Assembly (NCBI GenBank): GCA_024682655.1
Contig: JAIKYZ010000076.1
Location: forward strand, 1 to 41,179
DNA length: 41,179 nucleotides
DNA from: Treponema sp.
Lineage (GTDB): Bacteria > Spirochaetota > Spirochaetia > Treponematales > Treponemataceae
Direction: 5' to 3'
Position numbers and translations under genes: made by a program. This document shows, piece after piece, positions 8,540 to 15,982 of this stretch. The notes below the pieces were generated by a model that had not been told where the DNA came from, ran no database searches, and was given only the letters and a program-made list of their open reading frames with translations. How positions within the stretch are numbered: position 1 is the stretch's first letter; every line of letters starts with the position of its first letter.

Positions 8540-9937
8540 TTATTTCTTGTCCGAAGTGCCTAATTCTTCTGTGCCCGATTCTTCCATTCCCAGCTCTTCG
8601 GTATTAGAATAGCCTTCCTGCTGCACAAACTGCTTTTTTACAGCATCAATTACAAGCTGACTATTGATAACAGCCTGAGCAATACAAGGTTCAAAATGAC
8701 TTCCGCTACATCTTCTAAATTCTTCCATTGCCTGAGCAACAGTCATTTCTTCTTTATACAAACGCTTACTGATAAGAGCATCTAAAACATCGGCCGCAGT
8801 TAAAATTCTTGCACAAAGTGGTATTTCTATTCCCGAAAGTCCATTTGGATAACCGCTTCCATCCCATTTTTCCTGGTGACAATAAGCCATTTGTTTAGCA
8901 ATTTCATTAAAGGTTCCGTCTCCAATTTTTGGAAGATATTCAAGAAGTTTTAAACCTTCTTCCGGATGACATTTCATTACTTCATATTCTTCAGGAGTAT
9001 ACTTACCCTTTTTATTTAAAATACTGTCAGGTACATGAAGTTTTCCAATATCATGAAGATAAGCAGCATTTATAAAAAGGGCTATATTCTGATCTGTAAG
9101 ATCTTCTAAATAATAACCTTCGTGGCGCAATTCATTACAGATAATTTCAACAAATTTTTTTGTATGGAGCAAATGACTTCCACTGTAAACATTATGACTT
9201 TCCATACATTCAGAAATGAACTCAATAATTCTAAACTGAGTATTCTGTAAATCGGCATTCTTACTTTCAATTTCTTTGTTGATTTTAATAATGTACTGAT
9301 TTCGGTCATGAAGACTCTTCATAGCCTTATTATGATCTTCATTAACTTTTATAAGGTTATTAAGAGTGGTATAGGTTCTTTCGTTCATACGATAACAAAC
9401 AAGTACAACAAATATATACTCAATCGTAATACCAATCATTCTTGAAATAAAGTGACTTAAGGCATCTGGTGAATAGCCCATATAATCGCCAGACATATTA
9501 TTATAAACAACTATCTTTACATATTGATTAGCGATGATAAAAATATAATTCAAAAGGGAAATGATATTGGTAAAGCGGCGATTATAATAAAGACAACTGA
9601 TAAAAGGCGGAAAGGCAAAAGAAATTGTAATAATAACAACGTTCTTTTCTCCAAGAATAGTAACAAAGCCTATAATTGCAATCATTCCAACATACATTGA
9701 AATATACTGCATTATTCTTTTTTTACTAAAATGATTTAAAACAAACTGGAGAAGAGCCATCTGTAAGGTATAAACTGTCAGGAAAATGGAATAATCGTAG
9801 GGAACAACCCAGATATCAAGCCAGGTAAAAACTAAAAAAGCAACAGGAACTACTACGGCTGCAAATAAAATCCTGTTTATTCTTGAATTAACGGTGGCAA
9901 TTGTATTTTTGTAAAACTCATCTTCCTTAAAAGACAT
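8540..9937 (-). CDS. Membrane-anchored HD-GYP protein, probable cyclic-di-GMP phosphodiesterase
   Basis: A 465-residue signalling protein. Residues about 20-185 contain six or so hydrophobic segments; residues 186-235 look like a coiled linker; the HD-GYP domain follows. It has AAYLHDIGKLHVPD (His295-Asp296), the later KCHPEEG and AYCHQEKWDGSGYP (Gly362-Tyr363-Pro364). All metal and GYP residues look present, so hydrolysis of cyclic-di-GMP to GMP is expected. The multi-helix membrane part resembles a 7TM/MASE-type sensor but has no motif I can name. The last 25 residues are an acidic tail with the repeated phrase EELG/EESG. AGGGAGA lies 8 bases before the ATG. A double-receiver regulator is divergently encoded 194 bases away, which suggests a shared signalling locus. 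Confidence 0.92.
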   Translation of the reverse strand: MSFKEDEFYKNTIATVNSRINRILFAAVVVPVAFLVFTWLDIWVVPYDYSIFLTVYTLQMALLQFVLNHFSKKRIMQYISMYVGMIAIIGFVTILGEKNVVIITISFAFPPFISCLYYNRRFTNIISLLNYIFIIANQYVKIVVYNNMSGDYMGYSPDALSHFISRMIGITIEYIFVVLVCYRMNERTYTTLNNLIKVNEDHNKAMKSLHDRNQYIIKINKEIESKNADLQNTQFRIIEFISECMESHNVYSGSHLLHTKKFVEIICNELRHEGYYLEDLTDQNIALFINAAYLHDIGKLHVPDSILNKKGKYTPEEYEVMKCHPEEGLKLLEYLPKIGDGTFNEIAKQMAYCHQEKWDGSGYPNGLSGIEIPLCARILTAADVLDALISKRLYKEEMTVAQAMEEFRRCSGSHFEPCIAQAVINSQLVIDAVKKQFVQQEGYSNTEELGMEESGTEELGTSDKK

Positions 9938-10149
9938 AAACTTTATCTCCCTAAAACAGGGTTCTCTCCAAATAAAATTTTATATCACTTTTTTCCAATT
10001 TAACATTAACGTCAAATTAATCCACAGTCAATTTTTATATTATAAATACTTGTTAGTTTTAAAAAAATGAGGAAAATTCAAATTTAAAGATGATTTAACA
10101 TGGGGGATAAGACCTTTAAATCTAAAAAGGAATGTGCTACTATAAATTT

Positions 10150-11406
10150 ATGAAAAAGGTTTTAATTTCAGATAGTCATCCATTATTCAGAGATTTCCTA
10201 AAACAAAAATTAACTGATAATTTAATTGATATAATTCTTACCCAGGAAAATCGTGATATTTACACCAAGATGATTACAAATCTTCCAAACCTTATCATTC
10301 TTGATATGAAGGAAGACAGTTCTGATCAACTTGAATTTCTTGAAAAAAAGGCTGAAGATTCAAACTCTGCTAACATTCCTGTAATCATAACAGGTCCAGT
10401 TCAAGATAAATCTTTTATTGCTTCTCTGGCAAAATACGGAGTAATTAAATATTTTGCAAAACCAATTCAGTTTGATATTTTCTTTGAAGCAATTGGAAGA
10501 GTTCTTCATATTCCCCTTTCAATGGATACAACTCCTTGTGTACTGGATTTACACCGCAACGGAAATATTATATTTGTTGAGCTTGCAAAAGGTTTAAACC
10601 GCGAAAAACTTGCTCTTTTACAATTCCGACTTGCAGAAATGATTGAAAAAGAAGAAATCGATAGTCCAAAAGTAATTATTATGCTTACAGCCTTAGATTT
10701 AAGTTTTGTTGATGGTTACAACCTGGAATATTTGATTGATAACGTTCTTGCCTGTCCAAAAGTTCACAACAAAAATGTAAAGATTCTTTCACTCAGTCCT
10801 TATGTAAGAGAACTTCTTGATGGTCACAATAATTACAGTGGCATTGAAATGACTTCAAATCTGGCTCAGGTTTTAGCTTCCCTTGTAGATACAAGCCTAA
10901 CTTCCAGTGTTTCTGATTTAATTACAGATAAAATTCTTACTTTAACAAACGAAACAGAAATTGAAGATACATCGGTTGCAACAAGATTTTCTTCTGATGT
11001 ATTAAATTCAGATTTGGCTGCTAAAAACGACGGAACCGTACTTAAAATGGCAATTATAGACAGTTCCCGCGATGAATTAAGACAGACAATGGCTGCCTTT
11101 GCTTCGGTTGGTGCTGAATGTACTGGCTTTACAGGTGGTCAGGAATTTTTAAATTCCTTTAAGGAAAACCATAATTATGATTTAATCATTCTTGATGTTC
11201 TGCTGGAAGATCAGACAGGTATTTCCCTTTTGAAAAAACTTCATGACGATGGAAATAAAGTTCCAATCATAATTTATTCAAACGGTGTTCCAAAAGATGT
11301 TTTAATTAAGGTTTTATCTCTGGGCCCTAGAACTTATCTTATAAAACCCTTGAAACCAAATGTACTGGTTCACAAATGTTTAAATTATCTTCAGACTAAA
11401 TATTAA
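10150..11406 (+). CDS. Response-regulator-like protein with two receiver domains and a central STAS-like domain
   Basis: Read from the first ATG (10132) it has 424 residues; I prefer the ATG at 10150 because MKKVLISDSHP is a natural receiver start and the first six residues add nothing. Numbering from 10132: receiver 1 has Asp14, phosphoacceptor Asp58 (NLIILDMKED), and Lys110 (AKP). Receiver 2 has Asp310, phosphoacceptor Asp355 (DLIILDVLLED) and Lys405 (LIKP). Between them, about residues 135-255, is an alpha/beta segment (IIMLTALDLSFVDGYNLEYL) that looks like a divergent STAS or anti-sigma-antagonist fold; this is tentative. No DNA-binding or output enzyme domain is present, so it may act by protein contact or as a phosphate sink. 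Neither start has a well-placed Shine-Dalgarno site; TGCTACTAT lies just upstream. Confidence 0.78.
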   Translation: MKKVLISDSHPLFRDFLKQKLTDNLIDIILTQENRDIYTKMITNLPNLIILDMKEDSSDQLEFLEKKAEDSNSANIPVIITGPVQDKSFIASLAKYGVIKYFAKPIQFDIFFEAIGRVLHIPLSMDTTPCVLDLHRNGNIIFVELAKGLNREKLALLQFRLAEMIEKEEIDSPKVIIMLTALDLSFVDGYNLEYLIDNVLACPKVHNKNVKILSLSPYVRELLDGHNNYSGIEMTSNLAQVLASLVDTSLTSSVSDLITDKILTLTNETEIEDTSVATRFSSDVLNSDLAAKNDGTVLKMAIIDSSRDELRQTMAAFASVGAECTGFTGGQEFLNSFKENHNYDLIILDVLLEDQTGISLLKKLHDDGNKVPIIIYSNGVPKDVLIKVLSLGPRTYLIKPLKPNVLVHKCLNYLQTKY

Positions 11407-11480
11407 TACGACCGGTCAAGGCACGGGTACACTTAAAGCCTTGACTTCGCCGTTTTTAGGGTTTGTAATAAACCCTAAAT
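11407..11480 (+). repeat. Palindromic repeat element A
   Basis: It begins one base after the stop codon of the receiver protein. Hairpin 1 is GTCAAGGC (11415-11422) and GCCTTGAC (11438-11445) with loop ends ACG and CTTAAA. A linker containing GCCGTTTT leads to hairpin 2, TTTAGGGTTT (11455-11464) and AAACCCTAAA (11470-11479). Hairpin 1 and the linker recur, inverted, in element B near tyrS; hairpin 2 does not recur in sequence. It may also serve as a terminator, though no U-tract follows hairpin 2. Confidence 0.8.
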
Positions 11481-11512
11481 AAGAGCAAATTTTTACAATT
11501 GCGAGTTTAGAA

Positions 11513-12352
11513 ATGAAAAATAAAATTAATCTTCACACTCACACAAACTTTTGCGACGGAAAAAATAGTCCTGAAGAAATGGTACTTTCTGCAATCCAAA
11601 AAAATTTTACAATTCTGGGCTTTTCGGGCCATTCAATGTATCCTTTTGCAAGTGACTGGCATATTGCCCCTAGAGAGCATGAAGCTTATGTAAAAGAAAT
11701 TCGCAGGCTAGCAGAAAAATATAAATCACAAATTAAGATTTTATGCGGCTTTGAATGTGAATATATTCCATCTTTTTCTATTCCAGAAAAGACTCATTTT
11801 GGAGAACTTAATCCTGATTATTTGATTGGGGCCCTCCACTATCTTGAAACTCCCCAGGGAAATTTTACCGTGGATGACAGCACAGAAAATGTAAAAGAAG
11901 GCCTTGAAAAATTATATAAAAATAACGGAAAAGAAGTTGTCTGCCAGTATTTTGATTTACAAAGACAAATGCTTAAAAAAGGTAATTTTGAAATTTGGGC
12001 CCATCCAGATTTAGTTAGAAAAAGAAACGGAATATTAAAATTCTTTTCAGAAGATGAAAACTGGTATAAAGAAGAATTACTTGAAACTGCAAAAGTTGCC
12101 GCAAAAACTGATGTAATAGTCGAAATTAATACCGGCGCAATTGCCCGTGGTGCCATGGATGATTTTTATCCATCTTACCAATTTCTTGAGATACTCCACG
12201 ATTACAAAATACCAGTTTGCGTTAATTCAGATTGTCATAATGCTCCGGATTTAGACACAGCTTTTGACAGAGCCTACGACAGAGCCAGAAAAATAGGCTA
12301 CAAAGAATTGAACTACCCAATTGGAAAAGAAATAATCACTATTAAATTATAA
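11513..12352 (+). CDS. PHP-family histidinol-phosphatase (HisK type)
   Basis: A 279-residue metal-dependent phosphoesterase that would convert histidinol phosphate to histidinol in histidine synthesis. Metal-site motifs are visible in order: NLHTHTNFCDG (His8, His10, Asp15), GFSGHS (about 36-41), CGFECEY (Glu, about 82-88), LIGALHYLE (His, about 105-113), WAHPDLVRK (about 162-170) and NSDCHNAPDLD (about 241-251). Length and motif spacing fit the HisK/YtvP group rather than DNA polymerase PHP domains. No other his gene is in the window. The start codon lacks a strong ribosome-binding site (only GAG nine bases before). Element A fills the space upstream. The family includes other phosphatases, so substrate is inferred. 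Confidence 0.83.
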   Translation: MKNKINLHTHTNFCDGKNSPEEMVLSAIQKNFTILGFSGHSMYPFASDWHIAPREHEAYVKEIRRLAEKYKSQIKILCGFECEYIPSFSIPEKTHFGELNPDYLIGALHYLETPQGNFTVDDSTENVKEGLEKLYKNNGKEVVCQYFDLQRQMLKKGNFEIWAHPDLVRKRNGILKFFSEDENWYKEELLETAKVAAKTDVIVEINTGAIARGAMDDFYPSYQFLEILHDYKIPVCVNSDCHNAPDLDTAFDRAYDRARKIGYKELNYPIGKEIITIKL

Positions 12353-12395
12353 AAAAAAGAACTGACTCTATTCGGAATCAGTTCTTTAAAATTTT
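12351..12395. terminator. Bidirectional terminator between hisK-type gene and dksA-like gene
   Basis: AAAGAACTGA (12356-12365) pairs with TCAGTTCTTT (12378-12387), a perfect 10-base stem with a 12-base loop. An A-run precedes it and a T-rich tract follows, so it can stop both convergent genes. Confidence 0.8.
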
Positions 12396-12415
12396 TAATT
12401 AAAGATTCAAGAAAA

Positions 12416-12772
12416 TTAGCGTCTTTTTCTTTCAGACATAGATGCGCACTGAACACACATTCTTGCGTAAGGTAAAGCTTCAAGTCTTTCCTGAGGAATT
12501 TCTCTACCACAAACTTCGCAATAACCGAATTTTCCCTTATATATTCTTTCCAAAGCACTATCAATCTGTTGCAATCTATTTGCATCTTGAGATCCCAGGG
12601 CTGTTAATAAAGTTCTGTCAATTGCATCTGCAGCAACATCTGCTTCATCGCCTGATTCAACTGTCTTAACAAGATCTCTCATTTCGTCACTTTGACCAGC
12701 AAGAGAAGATAAAAGTTCCTCTCTTTCTTTCTTTAATTTTTCCTTCATGGAGTCCAAAAAATTCTGATCCAT
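12416..12772 (-). CDS. DksA/TraR-family zinc-finger protein
   Basis: A 118-residue protein of the DksA family, which binds the secondary channel of RNA polymerase and, in well-studied members, works with ppGpp. The four zinc Cys residues are clear: Cys85 and Cys88 (YCEVCGR) and Cys106 and Cys109 (RMCVQCA). The preceding coiled coil includes GDEADVAADA, with the DxxDxA tip motif at 42-47 that matters for DksA action. This makes a regulator, rather than a bare TraR finger, likely. It is a little shorter than E. coli DksA (151). A run of G residues (GGGGGG) before the ATG serves as ribosome-binding site. It is convergent with the phosphatase gene and divergent from infA. Confidence 0.9.
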   Translation of the reverse strand: MDQNFLDSMKEKLKKEREELLSSLAGQSDEMRDLVKTVESGDEADVAADAIDRTLLTALGSQDANRLQQIDSALERIYKGKFGYCEVCGREIPQERLEALPYARMCVQCASMSERKRR

Positions 12773-12806
12773 TCAAATACCCCCCAAAACCATTTTTTAA
12801 CTAATA

Positions 12807-12835
12807 TTGTAATGTTATGAAGTTTTGTATATAAT
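12807..12835 (+). promoter_or_regulatory. Promoter of infA
   Basis: TTGTAA (12807-12812), a 17-base spacer and a perfect TATAAT (12830-12835). Transcription would start near 12842, leaving a leader of about 66 bases before the infA ATG at 12909. Confidence 0.7.
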
Positions 12836-12908
12836 AATATAAATGCAATTCTCTAAAAAAACAAACAAAATTTAGAGAAATCTTAAAAATAATAGCAAAA
12901 GGGTAAAA

Positions 12909-13127
12909 ATGGCAAAAGAAGAAGCTATCGAAGTTGAAGGTGTTGTAAAAGAAGCTCTACCAAACACAACATTCCGTGTTGAATTACAGGGTGGACACAT
13001 TATTATGGCTCATTTATCTGGTAAAATGAGAAAGCATTACATCAGAATCGTTCCAGGAGACAGTGTAAAAGTTGAACTTTCTCCATATGATTTAAACAAA
13101 GGAAGAATTATCTTCCGCGAACGCTAA
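12909..13127 (+). CDS. infA: Translation initiation factor IF-1
   Basis: A 72-residue single S1/OB-fold protein of exactly the usual length. [20 protein letters not shown] and the segment [20 protein letters not shown] are textbook IF-1, and it ends with the expected GRIIFRER. It binds the ribosomal A site with IF-2 and IF-3 during initiation. AAAGGGT precedes the ATG, and a strong promoter lies upstream. In many genomes infA lies next to rpmJ or in the ribosomal spc operon; here it stands apart, followed by a 35-codon ORF, a terminator and tyrS. Confidence 0.97.
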   Translation: MAKEEAIEVEGVVKEALPNTTFRVELQGGHIIMAHLSGKMRKHYIRIVPGDSVKVELSPYDLNKGRIIFRER

Positions 13128-13162
13128 AACTTTATCTTAAGGTTTATAAAAGGATTAAAAAA

Positions 13163-13270
13163 ATGAAAGACATTGTCCGTTGGGCACAGAAAATCAATTC
13201 CTCTACGTTGGCTTACCTTTATTGCAAGTACGATTTTCTCTCTATGTCTGCGGATACTATACGAAGGTAA
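13163..13270 (+). CDS. Small ORF, 35 residues, possible Tyr-sensing leader peptide of tyrS
   Basis: An ATG with AAAGGA 7 bases upstream opens a 35-residue frame ending at TAA 13268-13270. It lies between infA and a strong terminator. The peptide starts MKDIVRWAQKINSS and contains three Tyr codons within six positions (AYLYCKYD, residues 17-24). A Tyr cluster in a short translated frame, followed by a terminator and then tyrS, is what an attenuator leader would look like. It matches no family I know and could equally be a small independent protein. Antiterminator pairing is weak (see findings). Confidence 0.45.
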   Translation: MKDIVRWAQKINSSTLAYLYCKYDFLSMSADTIRR

Positions 13271-13305
13271 ATAATATTTACTATTATCGTAATACTGGTA
13301 ATTAC

Positions 13306-13343
13306 AAGGCTTTCCGTAGATTTAATATGGAAAGCCTTTTTTA
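13306..13343 (+). terminator. Intrinsic terminator (attenuator candidate) between infA/small ORF and tyrS
   Basis: AAGGCTTTCC (13306-13315) and GGAAAGCCTT (13329-13338) form a perfect 10-base stem with a 13-base loop, followed by a run of six T. It would end the infA transcript or, if conditional, control read-through to tyrS. Confidence 0.85.
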
Positions 13344-13423
13344 TTGCAGGTTGATAATATTTTTATCAACCTGCAAAACGGCTGAGTCAAGGCTTTAAGC
13401 GAAGCGTGCCTTGACCAGACGTA
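13344..13423 (-). repeat. Palindromic repeat element B
   Basis: Inverted relative to element A. Read on the minus strand: hairpin 1 GTCAAGGC/GCCTTGAC (13408-13415, 13386-13393), loop ends ACG and CTTAAA, linker GCCGTTTT, then hairpin 2 with a perfect 14-base stem (13344-13357 and 13363-13376, TTGCAGGTTGATAA). About 38 of 48 core bases match element A, including TACG..Y.GGTCAAGGCACG at its outer end. The second palindrome differs completely from that of A. It lies immediately after the terminator and about 35 bases before tyrS. Together with the small ORF and the terminator this accounts for the whole 331-base space between infA and tyrS. Confidence 0.8.
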
Positions 13424-13458
13424 TATCACGATTTTGTAAATAAGGAGATTATACTACT

Positions 13459-14691
13459 ATGACTTTATTTGAAGACTTAAAATGGCGCGGTCTTATAAAA
13501 GACGTTGCAGGTGAAGAAGCAGAACTTCAGAAGATTCTTGATGGAAAAGAATTTTCCTTCTATTGGGGAACAGACCCTACAGCAGATTCTCTTCACTTAG
13601 GACACTACTCTTCTCTTTGTATGGCAAAACGTCTGGCAAATGCTGGAAAACACCCTATTCTTCTTTGTGGTGGTGCTACAGGCAGAATTGGAGATCCAAG
13701 ACCAACAGCAGAAAGAGAAATTATTTCTGACGAAACAGTTAATCACAACATTCAGGGAATTAGAGCCCAGGTAAGCAGAATTGTTCCAAGTGCAGAATTA
13801 GTTGATAACTACGATTGGATGAAAGATTATACCTTCTTAAACTTCCTTCGTGATATTGGTAAATACATCAATGTAAATTACATGCTGGGAAAAGATATAA
13901 TTCAACGCCGTCTTGAAACTGGAATCACTTATGCAGAATTTTCTTACATGCTTATGCAGGGATATGACTTCCTCCACTTATTCCAGGAAAAAAATTGTAT
14001 TATGCAGGTTGCAGGAAGCGATCAGTGGGGAAATATTACAACTGGTGTTGATTTTATTCGTAAAGTTTTAGACAAGACAGCTTATGCCTTTACAATGCCT
14101 CTAATTCTTGATCCTAGTGGAAAGAAATTTGGTAAATCAGAAGGAAATGCCCTCTGGCTTGATAAAAATAAAACTACACCTTATGCAATCTACCAGTACC
14201 TTATCAACACTGACGATTCTAAAGTTCTGGAATACCTTAAAGTATTTACTTTCCTTACAAAAGAAGAAATTGAAGACATTTTTGCTCAACAGCAGGCTGC
14301 ACCAGAAACTCGTATTGCACAGAAAACTTTAGCCTACGAAGTTGTAAAAGATATTCACGGTAAAGAAGAAGCAGACAACGCTGTAACCGTAAGTCAAAAA
14401 CTTTTTGCAGGAGATTTTAAAGGCCTTTCTGTAAATGATATTCTTTCTGGAATGAAGGGAGTTCCAACCTTTAACTACACAGAAGAACTTCCATTAGTTG
14501 ATGTAATGGTAAACAACGGCATGGCTTCATCAAAACGAGAGGCCCGTGAATTTATCAAAAACAAGGCCCTTTCTATCAACGGCGAAGTTGTAAATGATGA
14601 AAATAAAGTAATCACAAAAGATATGGCTTTAGAAGGAAAGGTAATTATCTTCCGTAGAGGTAAGAAAAAGTACTTCTTAGCCCAGCTTTAG
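13459..14691 (+). CDS. tyrS: Tyrosyl-tRNA synthetase
   Basis: A class I aminoacyl-tRNA synthetase of 410 residues that charges tRNA-Tyr. The HIGH motif is HLGH (46-49, in PTADSLHLGHY), the Tyr-binding segment is QVAGSDQWGNI (about 183-193) and the KMSKS motif reads KFGKS (223-227). The C-terminal S4 RNA-binding domain (about 345-405) includes SSKREAREFIKNKALSING. Length and the FGKS variant fit the TyrS type of most bacteria. AAGGAGA stands 11 bases before the ATG. No T-box core sequence was found upstream; control may instead use the small ORF and terminator at 13163-13343. A strong terminator follows the stop codon. Confidence 0.96.
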   Translation: MTLFEDLKWRGLIKDVAGEEAELQKILDGKEFSFYWGTDPTADSLHLGHYSSLCMAKRLANAGKHPILLCGGATGRIGDPRPTAEREIISDETVNHNIQGIRAQVSRIVPSAELVDNYDWMKDYTFLNFLRDIGKYINVNYMLGKDIIQRRLETGITYAEFSYMLMQGYDFLHLFQEKNCIMQVAGSDQWGNITTGVDFIRKVLDKTAYAFTMPLILDPSGKKFGKSEGNALWLDKNKTTPYAIYQYLINTDDSKVLEYLKVFTFLTKEEIEDIFAQQQAAPETRIAQKTLAYEVVKDIHGKEEADNAVTVSQKLFAGDFKGLSVNDILSGMKGVPTFNYTEELPLVDVMVNNGMASSKREAREFIKNKALSINGEVVNDENKVITKDMALEGKVIIFRRGKKKYFLAQL

Positions 14692-14710
14692 TATTTGATA
14701 TACAAAAAAC

Positions 14711-14754
14711 AAAAAGCCTTGCCAGTGGATAAAATTCTTTGGCAAGGCTTTTTT
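14711..14754 (+). terminator. Intrinsic terminator of tyrS
   Basis: AAAGCCTTGCCA (14713-14724) pairs perfectly with TGGCAAGGCTTT (14740-14751), followed by T-rich sequence. A-runs on the other side may let it stop the convergent gene too. Confidence 0.9.
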
Positions 14755-14773
14755 ATTTATCAAAAAAAATTAA

Positions 14774-15214
14774 TTAAATTGAATCATCTGAGTTTTTAGG
14801 AGACATAGATCTTCCTATTGCATTCATTACTATTCTTAAATAACCGTTATCAACATGGTAATCATCTTCTGTTACATAATCTTTATAGTGAATAAAACGA
14901 TTTGCAAAGGTAAAAATCTTTGTAAGGCCATCTGGAATTAAATAGAAAATTGCTACAGCAAAAAATATTGAACCAAAAGGTCCAATATGAACAGTCATTA
15001 CAATACAAAAAACTCCAAACAAGAACTGAAGAATCTTTGTAATCAACTGATTTCTGTAATATCCCTTGATTTTCTTAGCTTTTTCTTCGTAATTATCTTC
15101 ATGTAACTCTGTAGCTTTAAAATCAATTAATGGTTCTGTTTCTGCGGCTTTTTTTTCTTCTGCCATAATAAAATCTCCGAATTTCTTTTTATCAATTCCC
15201 GATCTTCTGTTCAT
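14774..15214 (-). CDS. Small membrane protein of unknown function, with two in-frame start sites
   Basis: Up to 146 residues. Two hydrophobic stretches (about residues 52-74 and 78-97) indicate two membrane helices joined by a short GPFGS turn; the N-terminus is Lys/Glu-rich and the C-terminus ends in a polar tail. No family is recognised. Two starts look real: ATG 15214 (MNRRSGIDKKKFGDF) with CAGGAGA, and ATG 15166 (MAEEKKAAETEP) with CGGAGA, both 8-9 bases upstream, which would give 146- and 130-residue forms. It follows the DnaJ-domain gene by 105 bases on the same strand, so the two may be co-transcribed. The function is unknown. Confidence 0.7.
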   Translation of the reverse strand: MNRRSGIDKKKFGDFIMAEEKKAAETEPLIDFKATELHEDNYEEKAKKIKGYYRNQLITKILQFLFGVFCIVMTVHIGPFGSIFFAVAIFYLIPDGLTKIFTFANRFIHYKDYVTEDDYHVDNGYLRIVMNAIGRSMSPKNSDDSI

Positions 15215-15319
15215 AATAAATTCTCCTGAAGGTTCTGATTTTTAGACTTAATTAAATTTGTTTCACTTTTAAAATAATCGAACTTTCTAAATTCAGGATC
15301 TTAAGACTAATATAATGTT

Positions 15320-15901
15320 TTACTTTGTTCTTGAAACTCTGACAAGCCCCTTAACAGCTCTAACAAAACCGCTAATTCCACTTGCCAAAACACCAATACA
15401 AATTAAGAATCCAAAAGGTATATAATAACAAAATTCAAACATAAACAATCCGGCTAATACCTGAATTCCTCGGGAAAATAACTGTCTAACATAATATTTT
15501 TTTGTTGAACCAGAATAAGAGTAATTCTGATTATATTCATTATCATCTGTAGAAGAATAATTATTATTTGTGTAATTGGATCTACGGTCAGAATATGAAT
15601 TCCACTGCCAGAAAGGATTATCCTGGCCAAATGGATTTTCATAAGTATACTGGTACTGTCTTTGATTATAAGTTCCTGAATTACTTGAATAATCATTATA
15701 AGAACCTAAATCATAATTCTTTCGCTTATTTTCATCTCCAAGAACATCATAAGCAGCGGAAATCTGCTTAAATTTTTCTTCTGCTTCTTTATTATCTGGA
15801 TTTCTATCCGGATGATATTTAAATGCAAGAGTTCTATAAGCTTTTTTAATTTCTTCAGTAGTTGCGTTCTTTGAAACGCCCAATATTTCGTAATAATCCA
15901 T
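15320..15901 (-). CDS. DnaJ-domain membrane protein
   Basis: A 193-residue protein. Residues 1-66 are a J domain: [20 protein letters not shown], then KYHPDRNPD with the invariant HPD tripeptide (about 32-34) that stimulates DnaK ATPase, and [16 protein letters not shown]. Residues 70-130 are rich in Asn, Ser, Tyr and Gln, a disordered linker. Residues about 145-185 are hydrophobic with Gly, forming one or two membrane helices. It lacks the zinc finger and C-terminal domains of true DnaJ, so it is a class III co-chaperone that would bring DnaK to the membrane. The start has no clear ribosome-binding site (AAGG is 22 bases away). Client proteins cannot be told. Confidence 0.88.
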   Translation of the reverse strand: MDYYEILGVSKNATTEEIKKAYRTLAFKYHPDRNPDNKEAEEKFKQISAAYDVLGDENKRKNYDLGSYNDYSSNSGTYNQRQYQYTYENPFGQDNPFWQWNSYSDRRSNYTNNNYSSTDDNEYNQNYSYSGSTKKYYVRQLFSRGIQVLAGLFMFEFCYYIPFGFLICIGVLASGISGFVRAVKGLVRVSRTK

Positions 15902-15982
15902 ACTTAAAAAATAATAAAAACCTTCTTTTGTTACAAGAAAAAAGAATGAATTTAATAAGAATTTATCTCTACTTTATTTTCC

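Noticed and set aside
13180-13398. 72-codon plus-strand frame between infA and tyrS
   Set aside because: It runs through the terminator and repeat element B and starts at a non-ATG codon; the 13163 frame with a ribosome-binding site fits better.
13344-13458. T-box riboswitch for tyrS
   Set aside because: No T-box core (AGGGTGGNACCGCG-like) or specifier stem was found; the sequence is repeat element B.
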